Program-made: the position numbers and the translations under genes
Origin: an uncultured Muribaculum sp.
Lineage (GTDB): Bacteria; Bacteroidota; Bacteroidia; Bacteroidales; Muribaculaceae
Direction: 5' to 3'
Length of the DNA: 43,532 nt
Assembly: GCA_910587665.1 (NCBI GenBank)
Contig: CAJUMZ010000027.1
Span: 1 to 43,532 of the forward strand
The notes under the pieces: generated by a model
What the model was told of the DNA's origin: nothing
The model's database searches: none
Seen by the model: the letters and a program-made list of their open reading frames with translations, nothing else
Shown here: positions 15,880-25,198 of the stretch, piece by piece
Position numbering within the stretch: position 1 is the stretch's first letter
Layout: each line of letters starts with the position of its first letter

Positions 15880-16986
15880 TTAATCGTGATCGCTGTCGTC
15901 CTTTGACAGGTCGAGCACTACATTATCTTTACCTTTCTCAAAATATTGCTTACGAAGAGGATTGCGGTAGGCATGGCTGTAATCATTACGGTTGCGGTAC
16001 ACGTCGATTGCCATGTAGATCGCCTCGCGCATAGATTCTGCCGAAGCCTCTCCCTTGCCGGCTATGTCAAATCCGGTGCCATGATCGGGCGAAGTGCGCA
16101 CATACGGCAATCCGGCCGTAAAGTTGACCCCGCTTTCCATGGCTATCGTCTTGAAAGGCGCAAGCCCCTGGTCGTGATACATGGCAAGCACACCGTCAAA
16201 CTTCAGGTATGCCTCCGAGCCGAAAAATCCGTCGGCGGCATAAGGTCCGAACGCAAGAATACCCGCCTTACGAGCCTCTTCTATAGCCGGGCTTATAACC
16301 TCCTGCTCCTCCTTGCCGAGGAGACCGTTTTCCCCGGCATGGGGGTTAAGGGCGAGCACGGCTATGCGAGGAGTATATCGGGCGAAGTCGCTCTTGAGCG
16401 ACTTGTCAAATATGGTCAACTTCTCGACTATCGCCTCACGGGTAATCGCCCCCGAAACCTTGGCAATAGGCAAGTGGGCGGTCACGAGCGCCACCCTGAG
16501 CGAGTCGCTGCAAAGCACCATCAGGCTCTTGTCGCCATCGCCGACAGAAGCCTCAAGGTATTCCGTGTGACCCGGAAAGCGAAATGTGTCGCTCTGTATC
16601 GAATCCTTGTTGATAGGGGCTGTCACCAACACGTCTATCCCACCGTTGCGCAGGTCGGCGACAGCACGCTCAAGGGCTATGAACGCAGCCTCGCCGGCGA
16701 CCTTTGACGCGACACCCGGCTCTATCCTGGTATCTTCCGGCACAACATTTATGATGCTCACCTCGCCGTCGCGTGCGGCAGAGGGGTCATTAATTATAGC
16801 CATATTGACCGGCGGCAGGTCGCAACCCTTGCGATAATATGCCGCAATCTTTGCCGATCCGTATATCACGGGTGTGCAAAGCTCGGTCATACGGGTATCC
16901 TCAAGCGCCTTGAGAATCACCTCATAGCCGATTCCGTTAATGTCGCCATGCGTGATGCCGACCTTAATCTTTCTATTATCTTTCAT
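15880..16986 (-). CDS. pdxA: 4-hydroxythreonine-4-phosphate dehydrogenase
   Basis: This 368-residue protein is PdxA, which oxidises 4-phosphohydroxy-L-threonine in the DXP-dependent route to pyridoxal 5'-phosphate. It begins with KVGITHGDINGIGYEVILKAL. Metal-site motifs are visible: the His in FPGHTEYL, ALNPHAGENGLLG and the conserved MYHDQGLAPFK; TSPDHGTGFDIAG is typical near the C-terminus. The length is slightly longer than E. coli PdxA. nfo lies 57 bp upstream on the same strand and the nucleotidyltransferase gene 21 bp downstream, so PdxA may be transcribed with the inositol-lipid genes although the pathways are unrelated. Confidence 0.96.
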   Translation of the reverse strand: MKDNRKIKVGITHGDINGIGYEVILKALEDTRMTELCTPVIYGSAKIAAYYRKGCDLPPVNMAIINDPSAARDGEVSIINVVPEDTRIEPGVASKVAGEAAFIALERAVADLRNGGIDVLVTAPINKDSIQSDTFRFPGHTEYLEASVGDGDKSLMVLCSDSLRVALVTAHLPIAKVSGAITREAIVEKLTIFDKSLKSDFARYTPRIAVLALNPHAGENGLLGKEEQEVISPAIEEARKAGILAFGPYAADGFFGSEAYLKFDGVLAMYHDQGLAPFKTIAMESGVNFTAGLPYVRTSPDHGTGFDIAGKGEASAESMREAIYMAIDVYRNRNDYSHAYRNPLRKQYFEKGKDNVVLDLSKDDSDHD

Positions 16987-17043
16987 TATGAATATTCTGA
17001 TTTATCCCGCTAAATTACAAATTCTCCCCCACATACACAATTA

Positions 17044-17889
17044 TCACTTTTTCTCAAGGGAGTAGAGCCAGGCGATTTCATCCGCCCATAGGGAGTCGTC
17101 GGGGGTCTCGAGGATGAGGGGGATGTTGTCGGTGCGGGGATCGTTCATGAGCAATTCAAATAGGCGCGCGCCTATCGCGCCCTTGCCGAGACTTTCGTGG
17201 CGGTCGACCCGCGAGCCGAGACCTTTCTTGCTGTCATTGAGGTGCATGCCGCTGAGATAATTCAATCCTACAGTTTCGTCAAACTCCTTCCATACAGCCT
17301 CGTAGCCTTCATCGGCTGCTATGTCGTAGCCGGCGGCAAAGGTGTGGCATGTGTCGATGCAGACCCCCACCCTCGACTTATCCTCGACGCCGTCGATTAT
17401 ACGCGCGATCTGAGCAAAGGAAAAGCCGAGATTACTTCCTTGGCCGGCAGTGTTTTCAATCACGGCCTTGACACCTTGGGTAAGCGCAAGCGTGGCATTT
17501 ATCGATTCGGCAATGAGGTCGAGGCATGCGTCGGCATCCATCTGATTAAGATGACTTCCGGGGTGGAAGTTAAGCATGGTTAGCCCAAGTTGCTCGCAGC
17601 GGCGGAACTCGTCAAGGAAAGCCTCGCGCGACTGCGCGAGCTTGGCTGCATCGGGCGAGCCAAGATTTATCAGGTAACTGTCGTGGGGCAGTATACATGC
17701 GGGCGAATAGCCGTATACCTCACAGTTGCGTTTAAATGCCTCGGCTTCCTTATCTGAAATCGGTTTGCTTGTCCAGCGCGACGGATTTCGTGTAAACAGG
17801 GCAAAAGCCTTTGCCCCGATGGCGGCAGCGTTGACGGGCGCGGAGCTTACCCCGCCTGCCACAGCCACATGTGCTCCTATATATTTCAT
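17044..17889 (-). CDS. nfo: deoxyribonuclease IV (endonuclease IV), AP endonuclease
   Basis: This 281-residue protein is an endonuclease IV TIM barrel that cleaves 5' of abasic sites in base excision repair, using three zinc ions. Visible motifs are MKYIGAHVAVAGG at the start, NFHPGSH, VIENTAGQGSNLG (metal-ligand Glu), GVCIDTCHTFAAGYD, and HLNDSKKGLGSRVDRHESLGKG, which supplies several zinc-ligand His and Asp residues. The length matches E. coli Nfo (285). It is the first gene of the minus-strand run, with promoter-like boxes just upstream. Confidence 0.96.
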   Translation of the reverse strand: MKYIGAHVAVAGGVSSAPVNAAAIGAKAFALFTRNPSRWTSKPISDKEAEAFKRNCEVYGYSPACILPHDSYLINLGSPDAAKLAQSREAFLDEFRRCEQLGLTMLNFHPGSHLNQMDADACLDLIAESINATLALTQGVKAVIENTAGQGSNLGFSFAQIARIIDGVEDKSRVGVCIDTCHTFAAGYDIAADEGYEAVWKEFDETVGLNYLSGMHLNDSKKGLGSRVDRHESLGKGAIGARLFELLMNDPRTDNIPLILETPDDSLWADEIAWLYSLEKK

Positions 17890-17914
17890 ATCCTGTTATC
17901 TTGATTTATTTTCA

Positions 17915-17950
17915 CAAATTTACATATAAATCAATCGCAAAGCAAATTTA
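17915..17950 (-). promoter_or_regulatory. promoter-like boxes upstream of nfo
   Basis: Read on the minus strand, TAAATTTG occurs twice (plus-strand 17915-17922 and 17943-17950), each a TAnnTTTG match, 26 and 54 bp before the nfo start. A TTG (plus-strand CAA at 17938-17940) lies upstream of the nearer box. Confidence 0.45.
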
Positions 17951-18036
17951 TACCGCCGACATTCACTTTTAAACACCCGACGAATAATCAAAACGAGCAT
18001 CGCAGATGTTATAATAGTTACTAAACAGCATAAGAC

Positions 18037-18771
18037 ATGAAACTTACAGAGAGGGACAAAAAGCATATCAAGCGCATACTGTATATCATTGTACTCGGAT
18101 TATCATTGGGATTGATTGTCTACATTTCAATAGATACCTTCACCGGAGTCAATTTTCTGGAAGACAAACATTATATGTCATTCCAGTTCTGGGTATGTGT
18201 GGTATTCATGATTGACTTCTTCGTTGAGCTACTTCTCGCCGATGACAAATGGAAATATGTGAGACACAGGTGGTTTTTCTTCCTGCTGTCAATACCTTAC
18301 CTGAATATAATAGACCTCTGGCATATAGACTTCTCGCCCGAGGCATTGTATTTCATACGTTTCATCCCGCTTGCCCGCGGAGCGCTCGCACTGTCGATTG
18401 TGATCGGCTATATGACAGACAATGCCCTGTCATCATTGCTGTTATCTTACATAGCCATCACCCTGTCAGTAATATATTTCGGCAGCCTGATATTCTTCGA
18501 GCTCGAGGCTCCGGTCAACAACATGGTGCCCAACTACGGTGCCGCGCTATGGTGGTCGTTCATGGACGCAACTACCATCGGGAGCAACATTTACCCGATG
18601 ACGGTGGTGGGAAAGATACTCGGCGTGGTGCTTGCCGGAATGGGCATGATGATGTTTCCGCTGTTTACGGTATATATCACCAATTGGGTTCAACGCTACA
18701 ACCGCCGCCATGCGCCGGCATTGTTTAACGCAGAATTTACCGACGACGATTCAAAGCCCGACAATTTCTGA
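18037..18771 (+). CDS. voltage-gated-type ion channel with non-canonical selectivity filter
   Basis: This 244-residue membrane protein has the layout of a six-helix cation channel: hydrophobic segments at about residues 13-31, 50-67, 79-95, 104-124 and 130-155, a pore loop at 168-188 and a last helix at 189-216. The pore reads ALWWSFMDATTIGSNIYP. The stretch ALWWS and the following MTVVGKILGV match potassium channels closely, but the filter TVGYG is replaced by TIGSN at residues 180-184. There is one Arg in the helix where voltage sensors sit (RFIPLARG), so voltage sensing is doubtful. Ion selectivity is likely altered or lost. The gene is divergent from nfo and 87 bp before der. Confidence 0.8.
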   Translation: MKLTERDKKHIKRILYIIVLGLSLGLIVYISIDTFTGVNFLEDKHYMSFQFWVCVVFMIDFFVELLLADDKWKYVRHRWFFFLLSIPYLNIIDLWHIDFSPEALYFIRFIPLARGALALSIVIGYMTDNALSSLLLSYIAITLSVIYFGSLIFFELEAPVNNMVPNYGAALWWSFMDATTIGSNIYPMTVVGKILGVVLAGMGMMMFPLFTVYITNWVQRYNRRHAPALFNAEFTDDDSKPDNF

Positions 18772-18821
18772 TGCGGGACAAATAATGAGACCTTTATAGG
18801 CATAATCTGAGGTAAAATTGT

Positions 18822-18829
18822 TACATTTG
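18822..18829 (+). promoter_or_regulatory. -7 box TACATTTG upstream of der
   Basis: TACATTTG matches TAnnTTTG and lies 29 bp before the der ATG. It probably drives the der to cation-transporter gene run. Confidence 0.55.
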
Positions 18830-18858
18830 CAGTTTAAATCGACCAAATACTCAGTAAT

Positions 18859-20175
18859 ATGGGAAGACTTGTAGCTATCGTGGGACGCCCGAATGTAGGC
18901 AAATCCACTCTTTTCAACCGACTAACGCAGACGCGCACGGCGATTGTCGACGGCACGGCGGGCACTACCCGCGACCGTCAATACGGCAAAGTCGACTGGT
19001 GTGGCAAAGAGTTTTCGATAGTAGATACCGGCGGATGGGTCGTCAACTCGGAGGATATCTTCGAAAGCGAGATCAACAAGCAGGTACACCTCGCCATAGA
19101 GGAAGCCGATGTGGTGCTCTTCGTAGTCGACGCCATGAACGGTGTTACCGACCTTGACGACCATGTTGCCAATATCCTTCGCCGCTCTAAAAAGCCTGTC
19201 ATACTTGTTGCAAACAAAGTTGACTCCGGCGACTGGATGTATAACGTACCGGAATTTTACAAGCTCGGTCTCGGAGAGCCGTTGCCCGTATCATCGTCAA
19301 ACGGCTCCGGCACCGGCGAGCTTCTTGACGAGGTGGTAAAAGACCTGCCTGAGGATGACACCGAAGAGCAGAATCTTGAAAAGATACCGCGATTCGCCAT
19401 AGTCGGGCGCCCTAACGCCGGAAAGTCGTCGATCATCAACGCCTTCATAGGTGAAGACCGCAACATAGTGACAAATATCGCCGGCACCACCCGCGACTCA
19501 ATCTATACGCGCTACAATAAGTTTGGCTTTGACTTCTACCTTGTCGACACAGCCGGCATCCGCAAGAAGACCAAGGTCAACGAAGATATCGAATATTACT
19601 CCGTAATACGCTCAATCCGCGCCATCGAGGCAGCCGACGTGTGTATCCTGATGATCGACGCCACCCTCGGCATAGAGAGCCAGGATGTAAGCATATTCTC
19701 GCTCATCCAGCGAAACAAGAAAGGTCTTGTGGTGTGTGTCAACAAGTGGGACCTTGTCGCCGACAAGTCGCAGGCGGCAATACGTCATTTCGAGGATGCG
19801 ATACGCAGGCGTTTCGCTCCGTTCACCGACTTCCCGATCATATTCGGGTCGGCACTGACGAAGCAGCGCATATTCAAGGTGATAGAGACGGCGGTCGACG
19901 TGTATAAAAACCGGGAGCGCATTGTCCCCACGTCGCAGCTCAACACCTACATGCAGGAAGTGATAGGCGCATATCCACCTCCCGCCAACAAGGGCAAATA
20001 CATAAAAATCAAGTATGTGACCATGCTTAAGGAACAACAGATACCGACATTCGTGTTTTTCTGCAACCTTCCCCAATGGGTCAAGGAACCGTACCGGCGC
20101 TATCTTGAAAACAAGATACGTGAGAAATGGGATTTCACCGGCACGCCAATTAATATTTTCATGCGTGAGAAATAA
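18859..20175 (+). CDS. der: GTPase Der (EngA), ribosome assembly
   Basis: This 438-residue protein has two tandem GTPase domains and a C-terminal KH-like domain, the layout specific to Der, which acts in maturation of the 50S subunit. First domain: GRPNVGKST, DTGGW and NKVD. Second domain: GRPNAGKSS, DTAGIRKK and NKWDL. The C-terminal region carries the conserved PPANKGKYIKIKYVT. The length matches the family. It is followed after 30 bp by a DEAD-box helicase, itself often linked to ribosome assembly, in the same direction. Confidence 0.97.
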   Translation: MGRLVAIVGRPNVGKSTLFNRLTQTRTAIVDGTAGTTRDRQYGKVDWCGKEFSIVDTGGWVVNSEDIFESEINKQVHLAIEEADVVLFVVDAMNGVTDLDDHVANILRRSKKPVILVANKVDSGDWMYNVPEFYKLGLGEPLPVSSSNGSGTGELLDEVVKDLPEDDTEEQNLEKIPRFAIVGRPNAGKSSIINAFIGEDRNIVTNIAGTTRDSIYTRYNKFGFDFYLVDTAGIRKKTKVNEDIEYYSVIRSIRAIEAADVCILMIDATLGIESQDVSIFSLIQRNKKGLVVCVNKWDLVADKSQAAIRHFEDAIRRRFAPFTDFPIIFGSALTKQRIFKVIETAVDVYKNRERIVPTSQLNTYMQEVIGAYPPPANKGKYIKIKYVTMLKEQQIPTFVFFCNLPQWVKEPYRRYLENKIREKWDFTGTPINIFMREK

Positions 20176-20205
20176 ACCCGCACGCAATACTTTAACAACA
20201 ACAGA

Positions 20206-21966
20206 ATGATGACATTTGAAGAACTGGGGGTCATGCCGGATCTCCTGAAAGCAATCCATGAGCTGGGATTTGAATATCCCATGCCCGTGCAGGAGAAAGT
20301 GATACCCCACCTTCTCAACGAAGACGGCGACGTAATCGCCCTCGCCCAGACCGGCACCGGGAAGACAGCCGCATTCGGGCTTCCCGTGCTGCAACGCATT
20401 GACACATCGAGAGATGTGCCACAGGCACTTATTATCGCACCCACTCGCGAGCTATGCCTCCAGATAGGCAGTGACCTCGCCGACTTTTCCAAATATATGC
20501 GCGGGCTTAAGGTGCTTCCCGTCTATGGCGGCTCCAGCATCGAGAGCCAGATACGCTCACTCAAGAAGGGAGTCCAGGTAATCGTGGCAACCCCCGGGCG
20601 CCTTATCGACCTCATAAACAGAGGAGTGGTAAAGCTCGCCGACGTACACACCGTGATACTCGACGAAGCTGACGAGATGCTCAACATGGGATTTGTCGAC
20701 GACATCAATGACATCCTGAGCCATGTGCCCGACAACCGCAAGATGCTCCTTTTCTCGGCAACAATGCCGCCGGAAATAGCCAAGATAGCTGCAAAATACA
20801 TGCACGAGCCGCAGGAGTTTGTCATAGGCACCAAAAACACCGGGGCCGAGAATGTGCGCCACATATACTATATGGTACACGCCCGCGACAAATACCTTGC
20901 TCTCAAGCGAATAGCCGACGACACGCCGAATATCTACGGCATAGTGTTCTGTCGCACCCGTAAAGAGACCCAGGAGATAGCCGACTGGCTTATCCAAGAC
21001 GGATATAACGCCGACTCCCTACACGGAGAGCTGTCGCAGGCACAGCGCGACATGGTGATGAAAAAGTTCCGCGACCGCGTATTGCGCATCCTTGTAGCCA
21101 CGGATGTGGCGGCGAGAGGACTCGACGTGAGCGACCTTACCCACGTGATAAACTACGGGCTTCCCGATGACATAGCCACTTACACCCACCGTTCAGGACG
21201 TACGGGCAGGGCGGGAAAGACCGGTGTGTCAATCGCCATCATCCATTCACGCGAACGGGGCAGGCTGCGCGACATCGAAAAGCGCATAGGCAAGACTTTC
21301 GAGCGGAAGGAGGTGCCCACCCCCGCCCATATCATCGAGAAGCAACTTTACAACCTTGCCGACAAGCTTGAACGCGTCAAAGTGGATGACGAAGAGATCG
21401 GCAAGTATCTGCCGGGAGTGCTCCGCAAGCTCGGATGGCTTTCGGAAGAAGATCTGCTTAAGCGCATGCTCTCGCTTGAGTTCAACCGCCTGCTCGAATA
21501 TTACAAGGATGCCCCCGAGATAGATTTTATCGACGAAAAGCCGAAAAAAGAGCGGAAGGAGAAAGAAAAGAAACCACGCACCCCGGCAGAAAAAGACCGC
21601 CGCACCGCCGACCGCGGCATGGCGAGAGTCTATGTCAATGTGGGTAAAAATGACGGATTTTTCGCAGGCAACCTCATCGACATCCTCAACCATGTAATCC
21701 ATGGCCCGCGTATCGACGTGGGCAGGATCGACCTTATGCCGGGATATTCGCTCTTTGACGTCAAGAAAGCCGATGCACGCCGCGTGGTCGACGGGCTGAC
21801 AGGCGCCGACTTTGTAGGCAACAAGCTATATGCCGAAATCGCCGATCCCGAAAAGGATTATTCACGCGCCTCGTCACGCCGCAAGCAGGATGGCGAGAAA
21901 AAAGAGCATCACGGCAATTACGACAAGTTCAAGAAAAAGAAAAAAAGCGGCTCGAAACGCCGATAA
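20206..21966 (+). CDS. deaD: DEAD-box RNA helicase with DbpA-type RNA-binding domain
   Basis: This 586-residue protein has the full helicase core: the Q motif (EYPMPVQEKVIP), AQTGTGKTAA (motif I), PTRELCLQ (Ia), DEADEML (II), FSATMP (III), and in the second half VATDVAARGLDV and HRSGRTGRAG (V, VI). A linker rich in Lys and Glu follows at about 430-470, then a DbpA-like RNA-binding domain (VYVNVGKNDGFFAG to ADFVGNKLYAEIA, about 475-550), and a basic tail ending KKKKKSGSKRR. It would remodel structured RNA such as rRNA precursors. A second ATG one codon in is an equally possible start. The symbol is by family; CsdA or DbpA would be similar. Confidence 0.93.
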   Translation: MMTFEELGVMPDLLKAIHELGFEYPMPVQEKVIPHLLNEDGDVIALAQTGTGKTAAFGLPVLQRIDTSRDVPQALIIAPTRELCLQIGSDLADFSKYMRGLKVLPVYGGSSIESQIRSLKKGVQVIVATPGRLIDLINRGVVKLADVHTVILDEADEMLNMGFVDDINDILSHVPDNRKMLLFSATMPPEIAKIAAKYMHEPQEFVIGTKNTGAENVRHIYYMVHARDKYLALKRIADDTPNIYGIVFCRTRKETQEIADWLIQDGYNADSLHGELSQAQRDMVMKKFRDRVLRILVATDVAARGLDVSDLTHVINYGLPDDIATYTHRSGRTGRAGKTGVSIAIIHSRERGRLRDIEKRIGKTFERKEVPTPAHIIEKQLYNLADKLERVKVDDEEIGKYLPGVLRKLGWLSEEDLLKRMLSLEFNRLLEYYKDAPEIDFIDEKPKKERKEKEKKPRTPAEKDRRTADRGMARVYVNVGKNDGFFAGNLIDILNHVIHGPRIDVGRIDLMPGYSLFDVKKADARRVVDGLTGADFVGNKLYAEIADPEKDYSRASSRRKQDGEKKEHHGNYDKFKKKKKSGSKRR

Positions 21967-21982
21967 TAAAACAGATACTGTT

Positions 21983-22621
21983 ATGAAATACACCGTACGA
22001 TTATTTACATTCCTGTTGATGCTCGCTGCGACCACGCCCGTCATGATGGCGCGTCTTACCGCAGCCGGAGCGTTTGCCGATGCACCTGCATCGATGTTCC
22101 CTCTCCTTGACCGCAACACGCGGCTCGACATGATCGACTATTTCAACAGCGGATCGGCGACGCCGTCGCAAAACGCCATGCAAGGCAAGTCGCGCGTCAC
22201 TTCGCTGACTCCCGACGATATAAAGGTTGACATGACCGACGCCTCGTCATACCAGATATCGCTGCTCCCATCAGGTAATGACACCATCATCGCCGTGATA
22301 CAGACCATCGCCACGCCGGCTCATGACAGTCACATCAACTTCTATAACCGCTCATGGCAGGAGCTGAAAAACGGATGTTTCACGCCTCCGGCAATGGATG
22401 ACTGGCTTTCGGAAAGCGGAAAGAAAAATGACGGGGAGGTGGCCGCGATGGTGCCGTTCATGCTCGCGGAATATGTCTACGACCCTGCGACATCAACCCT
22501 TTCGCTCACCAACAACCTGAAAGAATTTCTGTCGCCCGACGTATATCAGCTGGTATCGGATTATCTGCGACCGTCACTTACTTACCGCTGGGACGGAAAG
22601 CGCATGAATCCGGTCAAATAA
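21983..22621 (+). CDS. DUF3256 family exported protein
   Basis: I chose the ATG at 21983, 16 bp after the helicase stop, because the longer open frame lies inside the helicase gene. The 212-residue protein has a signal peptide (MKYTVRLFTFLLMLAATTPVMMARL) and then a mature region beginning ADAPASMFPLLDRNTRLDMIDYFNSG, the conserved start of DUF3256 proteins, which are found in Bacteroidales. The function is unknown; periplasmic location is predicted. It sits between helicase and xseA genes with short spacers, so it is probably co-transcribed. Confidence 0.85.
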   Translation: MKYTVRLFTFLLMLAATTPVMMARLTAAGAFADAPASMFPLLDRNTRLDMIDYFNSGSATPSQNAMQGKSRVTSLTPDDIKVDMTDASSYQISLLPSGNDTIIAVIQTIATPAHDSHINFYNRSWQELKNGCFTPPAMDDWLSESGKKNDGEVAAMVPFMLAEYVYDPATSTLSLTNNLKEFLSPDVYQLVSDYLRPSLTYRWDGKRMNPVK

Positions 22622-22631
22622 GGCATCTCGC

Positions 22632-23924
22632 GTGGAATCGCTCTCACTGCTACAGCTCAACAAGCGCATAGCTTCCCTCGTCATGACCCCGGCGACAGCC
22701 AATGTATGGGTCACCGCCGAGTTGAGCGATGTCGCCGTGCGCGGCGGCCACTGCTATATGGAACTTCTCCAGAAAGATCCCGCATCGGGGGCTACCGTAG
22801 CAAAGGCAAGAGCCGCCATCTGGGCAAACCAGTTTGCCTACATCCGCTCCGACTTCTATGCCGCCACCGGGCAGGATTTCAGGACCGGACTTAAAGTAAT
22901 GGTGAGGGCATCCGTGTCCATGCACCCGGTTTACGGAATGTCGCTTGTAATCAACGCCGTAAATCCCGATTACACTATGGGCGACATCCTGCGGCGGCGC
23001 AACGAGATGCTCGCCCGGCTCAAGCAGGAAGGAATACTCGACCTAAACAGAAGCCTCGAACTGACCGAACCTCCACTGCGCGTAGCCGTCATCTCGGCGG
23101 AAGGAGCCGCCGGCTACGGCGACTTTATGAACCAGCTTACAGCCAATCCGTTGCGACTGCGCTTTACCACCACCCTTTTTCCGGCAGTGATGCAAGGGGA
23201 AAAAGCCGCCGCCACAATAATCTCGGCGTTGGAAAAGATAGCTATGCAGCAGGGAAAATGGGATTGCGTGGTGATCATACGCGGAGGCGGCGCGACAAGC
23301 GACCTGCTCGGATTTGAGGATTACAACCTTGCATCACATGTGGCTCAGTTTCCGTTGCCGGTCATAGTAGGCATAGGGCATGAACGCGACGTGACGATTC
23401 TCGACTATGTGGCGTGTGTGCGCGTAAAGACACCCACGGCCGCCGCCGAATGGCTCATAGCCCAAGGTAAAGACGCGTTAGACCGTCTGGAGCTGTTGGG
23501 GCAACAGATCGTCAGTGCCGCCCGCGAGCATCTTTCAGGCTGCAAGGAGCAACTGGGAATGCTTGAAGGTCGCCTGCCGTCGCTTGCCACGGCGATGGTC
23601 GACCGTGCCTCGTCAAGGCTCGACCGCTACACACTTGCCCTGCAGCAAACAGCCTCCCGCCACTTAGCCCCCAAGACAGCGCGACTCGACGCGCTGCAAT
23701 CGTCGCTAAGAGTTATTACTGAAGCGTTGTTGCAACGGCGCATGGCTCGTCTTGACGCACTCGCCCAGATGCTTGACGCCCTGTCACCACAAGCCACTCT
23801 CCGCCGCGGCTACTCCATCACCAGGGCGGGCGGCAAGGTAGTGACATCAGCCGAAGATATTCCTGCCGGCACGGTTCTGACCACAACACTTGCCTCCGGA
23901 GAAATCATATCGGTAAAACAATGA
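22632..23924 (+). CDS. xseA: exodeoxyribonuclease VII large subunit
   Basis: This 430-residue protein starts with GTG at 22632, ten bases after the DUF3256 stop. The N-terminal OB-fold (LSLLQLNKRIASLV, NVWVTAELSDVAVRGGHCYMEL) is followed by the catalytic domain with VAVISAEGAAGYGDF, IIRGGGATSDLLGFEDYNLA and GIGHERDVTILDYVA, all diagnostic. A coiled-coil region (about 275-390) then precedes the end, RRGYSITRAGGKVV. The enzyme degrades single-stranded DNA to oligonucleotides together with XseB, encoded next. The length is close to E. coli XseA (456). Confidence 0.96.
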   Translation: MESLSLLQLNKRIASLVMTPATANVWVTAELSDVAVRGGHCYMELLQKDPASGATVAKARAAIWANQFAYIRSDFYAATGQDFRTGLKVMVRASVSMHPVYGMSLVINAVNPDYTMGDILRRRNEMLARLKQEGILDLNRSLELTEPPLRVAVISAEGAAGYGDFMNQLTANPLRLRFTTTLFPAVMQGEKAAATIISALEKIAMQQGKWDCVVIIRGGGATSDLLGFEDYNLASHVAQFPLPVIVGIGHERDVTILDYVACVRVKTPTAAAEWLIAQGKDALDRLELLGQQIVSAAREHLSGCKEQLGMLEGRLPSLATAMVDRASSRLDRYTLALQQTASRHLAPKTARLDALQSSLRVITEALLQRRMARLDALAQMLDALSPQATLRRGYSITRAGGKVVTSAEDIPAGTVLTTTLASGEIISVKQ

Positions 23925-23944
23925 CCTAAATACTATTAGCTATA

Positions 23945-24154
23945 ATGATACAGCAACCTACATTCACCCCTGTAACGGAAATGTCCTACAACCAGGCTGT
24001 CACGGAGCTTGAAGAAATAATGCGACGCATGCAGAGCGACGCCCTTGACATAGACCTCCTTGCCGCCTATACGCGCCGAGCCACGGAGCTGCTTGCCGAG
24101 TGCCGCCGGAGGCTTACCGCCACCGACGAGGAGCTGCGCACCATATTATCCTGA
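23945..24154 (+). CDS. xseB: exodeoxyribonuclease VII small subunit
   Basis: This 69-residue, mostly helical protein starts 20 bp after xseA. The family pattern is visible: MSYNQAVTELEEIMRRMQSD...DIDLLAAYTRRATELLAECRRRL. It forms the stalk-like complex with XseA. The small size is normal for the family. Confidence 0.93.
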   Translation: MIQQPTFTPVTEMSYNQAVTELEEIMRRMQSDALDIDLLAAYTRRATELLAECRRRLTATDEELRTILS

Positions 24155-24172
24155 CACTCAAAGCCAAATGCT

Positions 24173-25090
24173 ATGTCGACAGACGATAATGTATCAGTGA
24201 TAAAGCAGGTCACGTGGATCGGATTCTGGGTCAATGTGGTCCTGATGGTGCTGAAACTGTTTTTCGGCTACTGGGGACACAGTGACGCCCTTGTTGCCGA
24301 CGGTTTCCACTCGTTGAGTGACTTCGCCACCGACTTTATTGTACTGATTTTTGTCGGCGTCGCCTACAAAAGTGCTGATGCCTCCCACCCTTACGGTCAT
24401 GGGAAATACGAGACATTGGCGTCACTGCTTATCGCGGTGGTACTGCTCATAGTTGCCATAGGCATAAGCATCGGTGGAATTAAGACAATCATAGGATTTT
24501 TCAATGGCGAGGAGCTGCCCCGACCTGACGTATGGACCATAATAGTGGCCCTTGCCTCCATCGGGGCAAAGGAATGGCTATTCAGGATTACAGTCGCCAA
24601 AGGGAAGAAAATAGGGTCGTCGGCACTGATAGCCAACGCATGGCATCACCGTAGCGACGCAATATCGTCGATAGCCACGCTGATAGGTGTGTCGGGTGCC
24701 TATTTCCTCGGAGTCAACTTCCGCGTGCTCGACCCGATAGCGTCAATACTGATAGGCATCTTTATCGCTGTGTCGGCAGTCAAGATCGCCATGCCCTCCG
24801 TCGATGAGCTTCTCGAACGCGCGCTCCCGCCGGATGATGTCGAAGAGATAAGGAAAATCATCATTTCGGTGCCGGGTGTACTCGGGCTTCACAAGCTCAA
24901 GACCCGACGCGCAGGACACTCGACGATCATCGACGTAGACATAAAGGTAGACCCCGATATCAGCGTGACCAAGGGTCATGACATCGCCTCGCGGGTCGAA
25001 CACACGGTAAAAGAGAAATGGCACCACGACATAATCATGTATGTCCACGTCGAGCCATACCGCCCCACCGCCACCACCTGCGAATTGTAA
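24173..25090 (+). CDS. cation diffusion facilitator family transporter
   Basis: This 305-residue inner-membrane protein has about six hydrophobic segments and a cytoplasmic C-terminal domain. The metal-site pairs are present: HSLSDFATD in the second helix and WHHRSDAISS in the fifth. The C-terminal domain (from about residue 210) has GVLGLHKLKTRRAGHSTIIDVDIKV and a final HDIIMYVHVEP, usual for CDF proteins. It exports divalent cations such as Zn or Fe in exchange for protons. Which metal is unclear from sequence. It starts 18 bp after xseB and is the last gene of the run that begins with der. Confidence 0.92.
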   Translation: MSTDDNVSVIKQVTWIGFWVNVVLMVLKLFFGYWGHSDALVADGFHSLSDFATDFIVLIFVGVAYKSADASHPYGHGKYETLASLLIAVVLLIVAIGISIGGIKTIIGFFNGEELPRPDVWTIIVALASIGAKEWLFRITVAKGKKIGSSALIANAWHHRSDAISSIATLIGVSGAYFLGVNFRVLDPIASILIGIFIAVSAVKIAMPSVDELLERALPPDDVEEIRKIIISVPGVLGLHKLKTRRAGHSTIIDVDIKVDPDISVTKGHDIASRVEHTVKEKWHHDIIMYVHVEPYRPTATTCEL

Positions 25091-25121
25091 AGATACTTCC
25101 GCTCGGCAAAGCTCAAATAAA

Positions 25122-25153
25122 TTTGGCGTTGCACTCTCTTATTCGTATCTTTG
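25122..25153 (+). promoter_or_regulatory. promoter of yhhQ upstream of the preQ1 riboswitch
   Basis: The -7 box TATCTTTG (25146-25153) matches TAnnTTTG, and TTTGG at 25122-25126 is a good -33 element 20 bp upstream. Transcription should start at about 25158-25160, just before the riboswitch. Confidence 0.7.
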
Positions 25154-25167
25154 CAGTGAAAAATTCA

Positions 25168-25198
25168 CCGAGTGCTTGCTACCTCGTAAAAAACAAGA
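25168..25198 (+). ncRNA. preQ1-I riboswitch
   Basis: The short leader can form an H-type pseudoknot with the features of preQ1-I aptamers. Stem P1 is CGAG (25169-25172) with CTCG (25183-25186). The loop contains the conserved GCTAC preceded by CTTG. An A-rich tail follows (A at 25188-25193) ending in CAAG (25194-25197). Loop CTTG (25175-25178) pairs perfectly with tail CAAG, forming P2. Known aptamers have other bases here, so the pairing is kept while the sequence differs. The tail ends five bases before the ATG of the queuosine-precursor transporter, so ligand binding should hide the ribosome-binding region. Gene context and structure agree. Confidence 0.88.
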
